This document shows positions 26,331-35,615 of a stretch of DNA of 64,000 bases, one piece after another (positions within the stretch are counted from its first letter, which is position 1; every line of letters begins with the position of its first letter). Both the position numbers and the translations under genes were made by a program. Below the pieces are notes generated by a model, which was not told the DNA's origin, did not search any database, and saw only the letters and a list, made by a program, of their open reading frames with translations. The stretch is taken from contig NZ_FRAA01000001.1 of assembly GCF_900142205.1 (NCBI RefSeq), forward strand, positions 588,803 through 652,802, given 5' to 3'. The DNA is from Reichenbachiella agariperforans. Its GTDB lineage: Bacteria; Bacteroidota; Bacteroidia; Cytophagales; Cyclobacteriaceae.

Positions 26331-27139
26331 ATGAAAAGGTTAATAGCAACATTGTTAATTCCTGTAGTCGTACTAAGTGCATGTACAGAGGACGAGTCTT
26401 CAAATGACATGGATAACAATACACCACCGACAGTACCTAGCGAGTCTACCATGGCTCCAGATTTAGACGCTTTTGATGAAGAGTCCTCAGAAGAGGGACG
26501 AGTAGCCGCCATAGGCAACTGGGGCTATGCAGCACTAATGTGGGGGTATATACAAGCATACTTTATCAGCATTTGGTGATCCCAGTGACGGCTTTTAAAG
26601 CTACCGTAGGAACAGAAGCTTATTTTGACGAAGAAACCGAGCTTTGGGTATGGGAGAAGAATTTCGATATTCCTGCACAAAGCGATTATCAGGTCAAATT
26701 GACGGCTGATGTAGATGGAAATGATGTAGACTGGAAAGGGTATATCTCACACGGTACTGAAATCGATGAGTTCATGTGGTTCGAAGGTGAGTCAACAGTC
26801 AATGGAGAGTCTGGTAGCTGGATGCTATACGAAAGCCCAGAGAATCCAAATGTATGGTTGACGAGCGACTGGACAGATGAGGATAACGAAACGGTGGCAG
26901 ATGCTACATTCACTGTGATGAAAGAAGGTGATAACGAAGGGAGCTGGATCAAATTCGAAGCAGATGCTACTGCTGAGTTGGATAGAACCGTAACGATATT
27001 TGATGCCAGCATGGATAACGAAGTGACGATCATGTGGAGTCAGGCAGAGGTTAATGGTCAGGTAATGAGTGAAGCACACTTTGATGATACAGCCTACCAC
27101 TGTTGGGATGCCAACTTGATGGATACGACCTGCGAATAG
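26331..27139 (+). pseudogene. acidic lipoprotein interrupted by a single-base frameshift
   Basis: The first frame (start 26331, MKRLIATLLIPVVVLSAC, lipobox LSAC) ends at 26579 after GYAALMWGYIQAYFISIW. The second, from about 26540, continues with GVYTSILYQHLVIPVTAFKA. Around 26536-26542 the DNA reads CTAATGTGGGGG. Adding one A (CTAAATGTG) joins the frames as AALNVGVYTSIL and gives one protein of about 269 residues. The body is acidic and beta-rich with paired Trp/Glu (ETELWVWEKNFD), ending in a CWDANLMDTTCE tail. No known domain was recognised. Either a real one-base deletion or a sequencing error would explain it; in the second case it is an intact gene. Confidence 0.75.
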
Positions 27140-27167
27140 AAGATTGTCTTGACAGATAATAAAATAC

Positions 27168-27201
27168 CAAAGCCTCGATGGAGTAATCTATCGAGGCTTT
27201 G
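27168..27201 (+). terminator. rho-independent terminator
   Basis: CAAAGCCTCGAT pairs with ATCGAGGCTTTG across a 10-bp loop, 28 bp after the lipoprotein stop. Confidence 0.75.
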
Positions 27202-27291
27202 TATTGTGAGTCACACCCTATTCTGGGCTCTTGTCGTATCTCAAAACACCCTCGTTTTGCAAAGAATGTATCTCTAATCCCACTCGATCTC

Positions 27292-27320
27292 AAAAAAACA
27301 CCGGAGCATAACCCCCGGTG
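27292..27320 (-). terminator. rho-independent terminator, minus strand
   Basis: CACCGG and CCGGTG form a stem around a 10-bp loop. On the minus strand it is followed by seven T residues, just after the stop of the DUF6261 remnant. Confidence 0.7.
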
Positions 27321-27327
27321 CGAATAA

Positions 27328-27619
27328 TCAAATGGCAACATCCTCTTCTTTTCGTTTGCCTTTTCGGCTGGCGAGTATCTGGTTGTATTTGTCGATCAGG
27401 GTGTTAAGTTGCTTGACCGTGGAGCCATAGGGTTCTTCACCATTCTTGATCACATGGTAACTGGCGATCAAATCCCGTAGGCGATAGTAGAGTGGCTGTA
27501 TGCGCACCCGCAGCAGGTCGCGCATACTCACAGGCACTGCTGTTTGCCTCCGTACGGTTGAGGAACAGCTCATTGAACTGTTCGTTGGCTTCAGCCAGTT
27601 GTGTCAGCCCTGACACCAT
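27328..27619 (-). pseudogene. frameshifted C-terminal remnant of a DUF6261-like protein
   Basis: Two overlapping minus-strand frames share the coding signal. The upstream one gives SGLTQLAEANEQFNELFLNR, and the downstream one gives SMRDLLRVRIQPLYYRLRDL then QLNTLIDKYNQILASRKGKRK. Together they match the pattern of the last third of DUF6261 proteins found in Bacteroidota (ANxxFxxLxxxR, then arginine-rich helix, then INxxIxxY). The switch occurs near 27540-27550. Stops upstream of 27619 show that the N-terminal two thirds are gone. The original terminator (27292-27320) is still in place. Family recognition is by pattern and moderately sure. Confidence 0.6.
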
Positions 27620-28048
27620 CAGATTGATCCCTCCCTAATACTGATCACTTAATAGCCCCGTTGATTCGCGTCTCCATACTTGCAGCACAGTAGCACCCTT
27701 CAGCGGCGCTGTGATTTTCTGATGCGGCGCTAGGATTTTAAGGAGCGGTTTCATCATTTTCATCAACGGTTTTATGATTACTTATTGGTCGTTTGTCATT
27801 TCCCTAACTTTCGGCCTGATAATGACTGGTCATTTAATACTTCAGCAATGCTCGGGCCACTAGAGTTGTCATCATTATCCCTGATTTTGTACCAGTTGAC
27901 CTTATAGAAAGGTAGTGAGATACCCACGGCATAACAAATGCCTCAGAAAATTGCAGTCGCATTTCTGAATGCGACCGAGCTAGATTTAGGTACCTGTGTC
28001 TGATGACTGCCCGTGGCATTTATCATCGATGTATCTATCTTTGGCGAT
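27620..28048. other. intergenic region, probably decayed coding sequence
   Basis: A 430-bp stretch with no supported gene. On the minus strand a short frame reads VGISLPFYKVNWYKIRDN before stops, which could be part of a lost gene. A perfect 8-bp hairpin stands at 27956-27975. Confidence 0.35.
27956..27975. terminator. hairpin with GTCGCATT/AATGCGAC stem
   Basis: A perfect 8-bp stem with TCTG loop. There is no strong T run on either side, so a role as terminator or transcript-end structure is uncertain. Confidence 0.3.
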
Positions 28049-29431
28049 ATGCAGCAGGAGTATGCCATCATCGATATCGAGACCACAGGTCGCAGTGCCA
28101 AAGGGCAAAAGGTCACTGAGATCGCCATTATCATCCACGATGGAGAGAAAGTCATAGACGAATACCAGACACTAGTCAACCCTGAGACCTCCATCCCCTA
28201 CTCGATCACGCAGCTCACAGGCATATACGACGAGATGGTCATGCACTCCCCTAAGTTCTATGAGATTGCCAAACGCGTCTACGAGATGACCGAGGGGCGC
28301 ACATTCGTGGCGCACAATGTCGCCTTTGACTATGGTGTACTCAAAGGTGAGTTTGCCAGTCTCGGTGGTGATTTTGAGCGCAATAAACTATGCACGGTCA
28401 AACTGTCGCGAAAGCTCCTCCCTGGGCATGCCTCGTACAGTCTGGGCAAGCTATGTACGGATTTGGGGATCCCAATCAATGGCCGCCACCGGGCCTATGG
28501 CGATGCAGAAGCTACTGCCAAACTCATGGACATCCTACTCAGCAAGGCCGAAGCGATGGGCGTAGAAGACCTGAGTACCGAGTCCCTCGCCAACCTCCCC
28601 AAAATCCCTCCGCTGCTGGCTCTGAGTACCTACACAAAACTCCCGACCGAGACAGGAGTCTACTACATCTACAATGACCAGCAGGCACTCGTCTATGTGG
28701 GCAAAGCCAACAACATCCGTCAGCGCATGCTGTCCCACTTCAACGACAAGAGCCGCAAAGAACGATCGATGTTCGCAGTGACCGCCGACATCCAATACCA
28801 GATCACGGGTAGCGAATTGATCGCACTCCTGCACGAGTCGGACGAAATCAAAAAGCACCAGCCACAGTTTAACCATGCGCTGAAACAAACCCGCATCACC
28901 CACGGGCTCTACGCCTACGAGACCCAATCTGGACTAATACAACTCAGCATCGGCAAACTACAGGTCGGTAGCATGGCAATCATGACCTACGGCAAATTAT
29001 CACAAGCAAAATCCTATTTGGAAAACGCCGTAATGAACTACCAGCTATGCCCCAAATACTGTGGGCTGGAAAAAACAAATGGCCCCTGTTTTGCCTCCCA
29101 CATCAAAAAATGCAACGGCGTCTGCTGCAACAAAGAATCGATAGAAGACTACAACGCTCGCGTCGAAGAGATGCTCAGCGACATTATGATACGTCAGGAA
29201 GATTTTTTCATCCAAGAACCCGGCAGGTCGGATGACGAAATCGCAATCGTACAGATCAAACAAGGCGAGTATATCGGATACGGTTATGTCCCCGCTGCTA
29301 ATCAAAATGAGGCACACGAGGGGTACGAGACTTTCATCACCCCCAAGACCAACACGCCCGATGCACAGCGCATCATTTTGGGATACCTCAAGAAGTCCAA
29401 AAGCAAAACACCAGAAAAGGAGATCAAATAA
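28049..29431 (+). CDS. DnaQ-like exonuclease fused to UvrC-type GIY-YIG nuclease
   Basis: This encodes 460 residues from the preferred start at 28049 (MQQEYAIIDIETTG). Residues 1-175 form a DEDDh 3'-5' exonuclease: DIET, HNVAFDYGVL, and HRAYGDAEAT with the final His-Asp. Residues about 195-290 form a GIY-YIG endonuclease like the N-terminus of UvrC/Cho: TGVYYIYN, LVYVGKANNIRQR. A Cys-rich segment follows (CPKYCGLEKTNGPC, CNGVCC), as in UvrC-like proteins. The fusion is a known architecture in Bacteroidota and other phyla and probably acts in DNA repair. It stands alone. The codon and base composition is more GC-rich than in the nearby cassette genes. Confidence 0.9.
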   Translation: MQQEYAIIDIETTGRSAKGQKVTEIAIIIHDGEKVIDEYQTLVNPETSIPYSITQLTGIYDEMVMHSPKFYEIAKRVYEMTEGRTFVAHNVAFDYGVLKGEFASLGGDFERNKLCTVKLSRKLLPGHASYSLGKLCTDLGIPINGRHRAYGDAEATAKLMDILLSKAEAMGVEDLSTESLANLPKIPPLLALSTYTKLPTETGVYYIYNDQQALVYVGKANNIRQRMLSHFNDKSRKERSMFAVTADIQYQITGSELIALLHESDEIKKHQPQFNHALKQTRITHGLYAYETQSGLIQLSIGKLQVGSMAIMTYGKLSQAKSYLENAVMNYQLCPKYCGLEKTNGPCFASHIKKCNGVCCNKESIEDYNARVEEMLSDIMIRQEDFFIQEPGRSDDEIAIVQIKQGEYIGYGYVPAANQNEAHEGYETFITPKTNTPDAQRIILGYLKKSKSKTPEKEIK

Positions 29432-30115
29432 TACCACAAACAGACGACCTATCCTGTATACACCTCAGGTTATCAATCCAGTCCTACATCGCTACATTTC
29501 CAACCCAAATATTACATTGACGTCATCAGCACGATAGAAGAATTGATTCCACTATTTAGCACACTTCTTATCCCTTTTCAAGATGAGATATTAATCCAAA
29601 AAACCAACCATAAAGGTTGACAACTCTGCCATAGTCAGGCAGGTATGCACTAGAGCGAAATACTATTTCTTTCTAAATCAGTCTGACCGACAACACCAAA
29701 GCATAAAGAACGCCAACGAACTATAGATCAACACATTAAACACCTACATAAAACTCACTTAAAACCCGCGGGAGTTTCTATCTAAACCTGCGCGGGATTC
29801 AATCCAAACCTGCGGGGGTTTCCTCCCAAACCTGCGCGGGGTTCAATCCAGACCTGCGGGGGTTTTCGCTCAAACCTGCGCAGGTTTGGAATCACACTTG
29901 AGGACAGGGAATAAATGACCTCATATATACTAGGTGAAATTACTCTTTTCCAACCTTAGACATATGCTATATCAAACCTGCTACATTTGGTTAAGCTGTA
30001 TCTGACCTTTAGTTCATAGGAAGTCTAAATCGCATTCACTATCCTGCTTGTTCTTTTGCTCCGTAGGGATGCCATCGGTCCATGATTCGGGTTGAAAATC
30101 AAATTGATGCTCCGC
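29432..30115. other. intergenic region containing the second 22-bp array
   Basis: About 680 bp with no supported gene. Its centre holds the array at 29764-29895; its right end runs into the helicase promoter. No other hairpin or frame stands out. Confidence 0.4.
29764..29895. repeat. 22-bp tandem repeat array, 6 units
   Basis: Six contiguous 22-bp units with consensus ACCTGCGCGGGNTTCNATCC plus AA. Odd units read ACCTGCGGGGGTTT and even units ACCTGCGCGGGATTC, so there is a higher-order alternation. The last unit carries AAACCTGCGCAGGTTT, a 16-bp perfect palindrome. Period and core match the array at 19334-19575, 10 kb away. There are no spacers, so this is not CRISPR. Confidence 0.85.
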
Positions 30116-30147
30116 TTGTTCTAACGAAACAAAACAGAATACCTTTG
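30116..30147 (+). promoter_or_regulatory. Bacteroidota promoter, probably leaderless
   Basis: A -33 TTG at 30116-30118 and a -7 box TACCTTTG at 30140-30147 are separated by 21 bp, matching the phylum consensus. The box ends only 5 bp before the helicase ATG at 30153, so the transcript should begin at or beside the start codon. Confidence 0.6.
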
Positions 30148-30152
30148 CGGCT

Positions 30153-31466
30153 ATGTCAGCAACGAACAAAGATCAAAAAGCCATCCTCAGCAAACTCGGT
30201 ATCGCACAGCTCAACCCGATGCAGGAGCAGGCACATGAGGCCATCAGTACTGGGTCAGAGGTTATACTACTCTCTCCTACAGGGACAGGCAAAACCTTGG
30301 CCTTTTTGCTCCCGATCATTGCACAGCTCGACCCGAACAGCGACCAGATACAAGTCTTGATTTTGGTTCCATCCCGAGAACTCGCCATTCAGATCGAGCA
30401 GGTGATACGGGAGATAGGTAGCGGATTCAAAACCAACGCCATCTATGGCGGCAGATCGGGATCGAAGGATCGTATCGAGCTCAAACATGCCCCGGCGATA
30501 CTGGTAGGCACGCCAGGACGTGTGGCGGACCACATCCGAAGAGAAAACATCGATACCGATAGCATTCAGACGCTGGTACTGGATGAGTTTGACAAGTCAC
30601 TGGAGGTAGGATTCGAAAGCGAAATGACAGAGATCGTTTCTGCCCTGCCCTATCTCACCAAAAAAGTACTGACATCCGCCACACAAAAAGGCGAAATACC
30701 TGCTTTCGTAGGGCTTCAAAATCCCCAAACGATTAGCTTCCTCGGAGAATCCAAAAGCCTGTTAACCCTCAAGGTGCTGTCGTCTCCTAGCAGAAACAAA
30801 CTAGACTCACTGCTACAACTGCTAGGGCATGTAGGAGACAAAAATGGCATCCTGTTCTGCAGCCTAAAAGACACCATACAGACCGTAAGCAACTTTCTCC
30901 ATCAACAAGATATCGGACATGAATGCTTCTATGGTGGATTAGAACAAATCGACAGAGAGCGCGCACTTATCAAGTTTAGAAATGGCACGAGCCGTCTATT
31001 GGTAGCTACAGATCTCGCTGCACGAGGGATCGATGTGCCAGAGTTGGATTTCATCATCCACTACGAACTACCTGTGAAGCAAGAGGAATTCACCCACCGC
31101 AATGGGCGTACGGCACGGATGCACAGTGACGGCACAGCCTACATCCTCAAATGGGAGAATGAGTCCTTACCAGATTTCGTTCAGGATGCAGAAGATTTTA
31201 GTATTACTTCTCGCTCCAATCCTGTCTCCAGCATGTGGGAGACACTCTACATCTCAGGTGGGAGAAAAGACAAAATATCCAAAGGCGATATCGCAGGATT
31301 ATTCTTCAAACAAGGAGAACTAAAAAAGGATGAGCTGGGCACGATAGAATTGAAACAAGATTGTGCATTCGTAGCAGTCCCGAGGAACAAAGTACGTCAG
31401 CTTACCAAGCAGCTCAATAACACCAAACTAAAAACCAAGAAAGTACGCATTACGCTTTTGGAGTAG
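30153..31466 (+). CDS. DEAD-box-related RNA helicase (motif II reads DEFD)
   Basis: This 437-residue helicase has motifs Q (LNPMQEQA), I (SPTGTGKT), Ia (PSRELA), Ib (GTPGRV), II (VLDEFDKS), III (SAT), V (ATDLAARGID) and VI (HRNGRTARM). Motif II is DEFD and motif VI has Asn and Ala at positions that are usually Ile and Gly. This combination resembles a Bacteroidota-specific branch of the family rather than RhlE or DeaD. A C-terminal domain of about 75 residues (DKISKGDIAGLFFKQG, then basic LKTKKVRITLLE) looks like the DbpA-type RNA-binding domain. It is convergent with the J-domain gene, 6 bp between stops. Confidence 0.9.
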   Translation: MSATNKDQKAILSKLGIAQLNPMQEQAHEAISTGSEVILLSPTGTGKTLAFLLPIIAQLDPNSDQIQVLILVPSRELAIQIEQVIREIGSGFKTNAIYGGRSGSKDRIELKHAPAILVGTPGRVADHIRRENIDTDSIQTLVLDEFDKSLEVGFESEMTEIVSALPYLTKKVLTSATQKGEIPAFVGLQNPQTISFLGESKSLLTLKVLSSPSRNKLDSLLQLLGHVGDKNGILFCSLKDTIQTVSNFLHQQDIGHECFYGGLEQIDRERALIKFRNGTSRLLVATDLAARGIDVPELDFIIHYELPVKQEEFTHRNGRTARMHSDGTAYILKWENESLPDFVQDAEDFSITSRSNPVSSMWETLYISGGRKDKISKGDIAGLFFKQGELKKDELGTIELKQDCAFVAVPRNKVRQLTKQLNNTKLKTKKVRITLLE

Positions 31467-31472
31467 CGTCTA

Positions 31473-32183
31473 TCAGCTTCTGGTTCGTCTACGCAGCTTG
31501 GTGATTCGATCTCGATAGTATGCCTCCAGTTCTTCTACGAAAGCCATAGGATCGGTATAACTGATCCATATCTGATAGAGATGTTGAGCTTTCGCGCTAT
31601 CTAGCTGCTCTTCGAGACGGGTCTTTTCGCGCTGCAACAAGGTTAAGGTCGATAGAGGCTGCTTTAGAACTGGTACTCGCTCCGCTGCGACAGGTACTTC
31701 ACCTCCCATGACAAAGGCATGAAACGCCTGCAACTCCTTCAAATCTCCTGATTGATAGATGGCTATCAACTGCGTAGTAAGCTCCGTCGCGACATCTGTG
31801 GCATCCTCACGCATGGCATACTTGTCTGGATGTACCTGTAGCATGGCTTCTCTATAGAGCCGTTTGTATTCCTGATGCTGTACAGGGAGCATTTCTTTCT
31901 TGCTATTCTCAGATCTAACTAACCCCTGCGGCGCAGCATAATTCTTCCCTTTCCGCTTTTGCGCCAACCGCTTTTCTTTCTTGGCTAGCTTCTGTTGCTT
32001 GTAAAGCACCGTCAGCTCCTGCTCCTCGATCAGTAATTCTCCCAGCCTCTGGCGCAGCATAGCTTCGAAACTGACCGTCTTCCCTTCTACCTCATCCAAA
32101 ACGGCCTTTAAGGATTGGATTTCCTGCTGAAGCAGTCTGATCTGAGCATCGTCAGACGATTCATGGACTAATGGTAGATTCAT
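31473..32183 (-). CDS. J-domain protein with N-terminal coiled coil
   Basis: This encodes 236 residues from the chosen start at 32183 (MNLPLVHES), since the upstream residues are not conserved-looking. Residues about 15-95 form a charged coiled coil (LLQQEIQSLKAVLDEVEG). A DnaJ-like segment follows, YKRLYREAMLQVHPDKY, with the HPD tripeptide that activates DnaK. A second coiled coil and a basic tail (RITKLRRRTRS) complete it. There is no Gly/Phe region or zinc domain, so it is a specialised type III J-protein. The client is unknown. It is not operonic with ilvC; a terminator separates them. Confidence 0.8.
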   Translation of the reverse strand: MNLPLVHESSDDAQIRLLQQEIQSLKAVLDEVEGKTVSFEAMLRQRLGELLIEEQELTVLYKQQKLAKKEKRLAQKRKGKNYAAPQGLVRSENSKKEMLPVQHQEYKRLYREAMLQVHPDKYAMREDATDVATELTTQLIAIYQSGDLKELQAFHAFVMGGEVPVAAERVPVLKQPLSTLTLLQREKTRLEEQLDSAKAQHLYQIWISYTDPMAFVEELEAYYRDRITKLRRRTRS

Positions 32184-32264
32184 AGGACTACAAACAGGGA
32201 TAATGCACACAAAGAAACACTACTACCCTTACATTAGATAGTAATTAACTCCACTAAGACCAAA

Positions 32265-32295
32265 AAAAGCTCATACCAAATCGGTATGAGCTTTT
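32265..32295. terminator. bidirectional rho-independent terminator
   Basis: AAAAGCTCATACC and GGTATGAGCTTTT pair perfectly around a 5-bp loop. It lies 40 bp beyond the ilvC stop on the minus strand. Confidence 0.85.
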
Positions 32296-32335
32296 AAGTT
32301 TTAACTAAAAGTTTTTTAGAATTTCCCTGAAAGGA

Positions 32336-33817
32336 TTACCCTAAAGCAATTTGCTTCATAGACGTCATTGCTTTACGCAATCTTGATCCTACTTTCTCGA
32401 TATCGTGTGATCTCAACTTCTCATTGATCTGGATCAAAGTCACGTTATCTACTTGACCATCTACCGTATCGTTGTAATCCATACCGATGATGTCCGTCTC
32501 TACTGACTTCATGAAGTCTCCCAATAGTGGCTTACACGCGTGATCGAATAGGTAACATCCATACTCCGCAGTATCAGAGATCACTCTGTTCATCTCGAAC
32601 AATTTTTTTCTAGCGATCGTGTTGGCGATCAATGGCGTCTCATGCAGTGACTCGTAGTATGCAGACTCACCTTTGATTCCTGCTTCAGTCATGGTCTCAT
32701 AAGCCAACTCTACACCTGCTCTCACCATAGCAACCATCAATAGACCTTTGTCATAGAACTCTTGCTCAGTGATCTCTACGTCCGCAGCTGCGGTTTTCTC
32801 GAAATTGGTCTCACCTGTCAAAGCTCTCCAGTTCAATAGGTTCTTGTCATCCTCAGACCAATCTTTCATCATCGTAGAAGAAAACTCACCTGACATGATA
32901 TCGTCTTGGTGCTTTTGGAATAGCGGTCTCATGATGTCTTTCAACTCCTCAGAGATCTCAAAACACTTGATTTTGGCTGGGTTAGACAATCTATCTACCA
33001 TACCAGACACGCCACCGTGCTTGAGTGATTCGGTGATCACTTCCCATCCGTATTGGATGAATTTAGATGCCCAACCAGCGTCTACACCTTTCTCAGTCAT
33101 CTTGTCAAAGCATAGGATAGATCCAGTCTGCAACAGACCACAAAGGATCGTCTGCTCGCCCATCAAATCAGATTTTACTTCTGCGACGAATGATGATTTC
33201 AAACATCCCGCTCTGTGTCCACCAGTTGCAGCAGCATACGCTTTGGCATACGCCCAACCTTTACCTTCTGGATCGTTTTCTGGGTGCACTGCGATCAATG
33301 TCGGTACACCAAATCCTCTTTGGTATTCGTGTCTTACTTCTGATCCAGGAGACTTAGGTGCCACCATGATCACGGTGATATCTTCTCTGATAATTGTACC
33401 TTCTTCCACGATGTTGAACCCGTGAGAGTATGAAAGCGCAGAACCTTTTTTCATCAATGGCATCACAGCCTTCACCACAGCGGTGTGCTGCTTGTCTGGT
33501 GTCAAGTTGATCACCAAATCAGCCGTAGGGATCAAGTCATCATACGTACCAACTGTAAATCCTGCTTCAGAAGTATTGACGAAAGAAGCTCTCTTCTCAT
33601 CGATCGCTGCTTGACGCAATGCATAAGAGATATCCAATCCAGAATCTCTCATATTGAGGCCTTGGTTGAGGCCTTGTGCACCAGCACCTACGATGACAAT
33701 TTTCTTCCCTTTCAAAGCCTCAACGCCATCGTTGAACTCCGAACCATCCATGAATTCACATACGCCGAGCTGATTGAGTTGCTCTCTAAGCGGTAGTGTG
33801 TTGAAATAATTTCCCAT
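32336..33817 (-). CDS. ilvC: ketol-acid reductoisomerase (class II, long form)
   Basis: This 493-residue enzyme of valine, leucine and isoleucine synthesis converts acetolactate to dihydroxyisovalerate with NADPH and Mg2+. The length and sequence are of the long E. coli type with a duplicated C-terminal knotted domain. The nucleotide fold is [15 protein letters not shown], the substrate/metal region is [10 protein letters not shown], and the second domain has [14 protein letters not shown]. In many Bacteroidota ilvC sits in an ilvDBHC cluster; here it is isolated, with its own terminator. The long 5' gap to the AraC gene (about 90 bp) holds no recognisable leader peptide or T-box. Confidence 0.96.
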   Translation of the reverse strand: MGNYFNTLPLREQLNQLGVCEFMDGSEFNDGVEALKGKKIVIVGAGAQGLNQGLNMRDSGLDISYALRQAAIDEKRASFVNTSEAGFTVGTYDDLIPTADLVINLTPDKQHTAVVKAVMPLMKKGSALSYSHGFNIVEEGTIIREDITVIMVAPKSPGSEVRHEYQRGFGVPTLIAVHPENDPEGKGWAYAKAYAAATGGHRAGCLKSSFVAEVKSDLMGEQTILCGLLQTGSILCFDKMTEKGVDAGWASKFIQYGWEVITESLKHGGVSGMVDRLSNPAKIKCFEISEELKDIMRPLFQKHQDDIMSGEFSSTMMKDWSEDDKNLLNWRALTGETNFEKTAAADVEITEQEFYDKGLLMVAMVRAGVELAYETMTEAGIKGESAYYESLHETPLIANTIARKKLFEMNRVISDTAEYGCYLFDHACKPLLGDFMKSVETDIIGMDYNDTVDGQVDNVTLIQINEKLRSHDIEKVGSRLRKAMTSMKQIALG

Positions 33818-33906
33818 TTATCTAATGTTTTTATAATGCTATCAAATATCGATAACACAAAGGTGTATCATCCGATTTGTATCCTTATGGTGATAATGAG
33901 AAAAGT

Positions 33907-34791
33907 TTAGGTACTTTTCAACGATTCCTCTCGGTAGGCATTGGGAGTCTGCCCGGTAAACTTCTTGAAAAATTTACTAAAATAGGACTGATCCTTGAAA
34001 CCCAACTGCATAGATATCTCTGAGACAGACAAATCTGAATGCTTCAAAAGACGCTTAATTTCAAGCACTTGCTTGTCAAAAACCAATTCCTTAGAAGTCT
34101 TACCCGTCAACTCTTTCACCGTATGTGTAAGGTGATTTTCTGTTACATTCAGTTCCTCAGCATACTGTTTGATACTGAGATTCAACTGGTATTTTTCCTC
34201 GATCAACTCACGAAAACGCTTGACCATGAGATGACCTTTCCCTTTTTCGATGGCACGTTGCTCTCGTGGATAGAGGCGTTCGCAGGTATTGAGGATCAGA
34301 TCGAGTAGGGAGTTGGCAAACTCCCGGCTCTTCTCCTCTTCCATGACCTTAGCCCCTTGCCGAAAAAGCCCCTTAAGAAACTGCGTATCACTCTCCTCTG
34401 CCAAAAGCAAGGGAGGGTTCTCTTGTTTGAGATTGAAAAAGAAGGGAAACTCAAGCAGCTTGTTCTTGTTGCTGCGGTCTAGGAGATAAAACTCAGCGGT
34501 AAAGAGAAAAATATAGCCATCGACATCCTTGGATAACTCCAACTTATGTGTCTGTCCCGGACTCAGAAAAAACACACAAGGAGGCTTGATCTCGTACTCG
34601 TTGCTATCGATCACATGAATCCCTGAGCCCTGTGTCAAGAACAGTACTTCAAAAAAATCATGACGGTGCGGATACTGCACCTCAAAGTGGCGATTGGCAT
34701 CAAACACCTCTACCTGAAAGGGCAAAGCTGAACCCGCCACGGGCTTGAACTTATCCAAACTGTATATCGGTATGCCTTTGTGCTCCGCCAT
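33907..34791 (-). CDS. AraC family transcriptional regulator
   Basis: This is a 294-residue regulator with an N-terminal cupin-like sensor. It has QYPHRHDFFEVLFLTQGSG and CVFFLSPGQTHKL, typical of the arabinose-binding-like fold. The C-terminal AraC double helix-turn-helix spans residues about 190-290: LSIKQYAEELNVTENHLTHTV and LSVSEISMQLGFKDQSYFSK, followed by FKKFTGQTPNAYR. It is 8 bp downstream of msrB on the same strand, so the two may be co-transcribed. The effector is unknown. Confidence 0.92.
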   Translation of the reverse strand: MAEHKGIPIYSLDKFKPVAGSALPFQVEVFDANRHFEVQYPHRHDFFEVLFLTQGSGIHVIDSNEYEIKPPCVFFLSPGQTHKLELSKDVDGYIFLFTAEFYLLDRSNKNKLLEFPFFFNLKQENPPLLLAEESDTQFLKGLFRQGAKVMEEEKSREFANSLLDLILNTCERLYPREQRAIEKGKGHLMVKRFRELIEEKYQLNLSIKQYAEELNVTENHLTHTVKELTGKTSKELVFDKQVLEIKRLLKHSDLSVSEISMQLGFKDQSYFSKFFKKFTGQTPNAYREESLKST

Positions 34792-34799
34792 ACTAGGGG

Positions 34800-35183
34800 C
34801 TACTGTTCTTTAAAATCGATTGACACGGAGTTGATGCAGTATCTCAAACCTGTGGGCTCTGGCCCATCAGTAAAGACGTGCCCCAGATGTCCACCGCAGT
34901 TGGTACACGTGACTTCAGTACGTGTCATGCCATGAGAGGTATCGAGGTGATTGGTCACCTTGGTTTTATCAGCAGGTTGAAAAAAGCTCGGCCATCCACA
35001 GCCCGCATCGAATTTGGTATCTGAGGCAAACAATTCTTCTCCACATCCTGCACAGACATATTTACCATCCTTATCAAAGTCCCAATACTCCCCAGTAAAT
35101 GGACGCTCCGTTCCCTTCTCTCTCAAGACGCGAAACTGCTCCTCGGTGAGTTGATCCTTCCATTGACTTTCTGTTTTTTTCAT
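34800..35183 (-). CDS. msrB: peptide-methionine (R)-S-oxide reductase MsrB
   Basis: This 127-residue enzyme repairs oxidised methionine R-sulfoxides in proteins. The start at 35183 (MKKTESQWK) fits the family; the longer frame adds 42 unrelated residues. Two zinc-binding pairs are visible, CAGC and CTNC, along with the catalytic Cys in RYCINS and GCGWPSF lining the site. There is no signal peptide, so it is cytoplasmic. It lies between a small membrane protein and an AraC regulator on the same strand. Confidence 0.95.
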   Translation of the reverse strand: MKKTESQWKDQLTEEQFRVLREKGTERPFTGEYWDFDKDGKYVCAGCGEELFASDTKFDAGCGWPSFFQPADKTKVTNHLDTSHGMTRTEVTCTNCGGHLGHVFTDGPEPTGLRYCINSVSIDFKEQ

Positions 35184-35241
35184 GGTGTGTTCTTTTTGGT
35201 TACCCTCTTGAGATACGAAACAAAAGGCATCCCAGATACAA

Positions 35242-35613
35242 TCAGCTATAAAAACTCTTCTCTTTCTTCTTGATGAACAGCTGCCTGAAGCTATTGCCTG
35301 TAAAAGCACCCAAAGCTCCTGCTACCGCACCTAAAAGCCCCGTAGCAATAATCAGCATATTCACATCATCGACTGGAAATAGTGCAACGATTTTCAGCGA
35401 CATAATAGAATCAACCTCTACATCTTCCTTCCATGCCATGACCATCCAAAGCAGTCCTCCACCTAAAAAACCACTCAGGAATGCGTTAAAATTACTCCCT
35501 GGCAAAAAGAAAGCGACTACACCTGCCACCAAAACCAAACACCACCATGGCATGATCAATGACAAGAATAAACTGAATGTACCAATACAGATAAGTCTTA
35601 ATAAAAACCTCAT
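35242..35613 (-). CDS. small integral membrane protein of unknown function
   Basis: This encodes 123 residues with four predicted membrane helices: residues 5-22, 25-40, 44-62 and about 83-108. There is an acidic loop (KEDVEVDS) between the third and fourth and a basic tail (KKKEKSFYS). The start is 2 bp after the penicillin-acylase gene, a typical operon junction. No domain was recognised; similar short four-helix proteins occur widely in Cytophagales. Confidence 0.78.
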   Translation of the reverse strand: MRFLLRLICIGTFSLFLSLIMPWWCLVLVAGVVAFFLPGSNFNAFLSGFLGGGLLWMVMAWKEDVEVDSIMSLKIVALFPVDDVNMLIIATGLLGAVAGALGAFTGNSFRQLFIKKKEKSFYS

Positions 35614-35615
35614 GA

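Noticed and set aside
28535-28927. 130-codon minus-strand frame opposite the exonuclease fusion
   Set aside because: It is antisense to conserved DEDDh and GIY-YIG coding sequence and shows no domain of its own.
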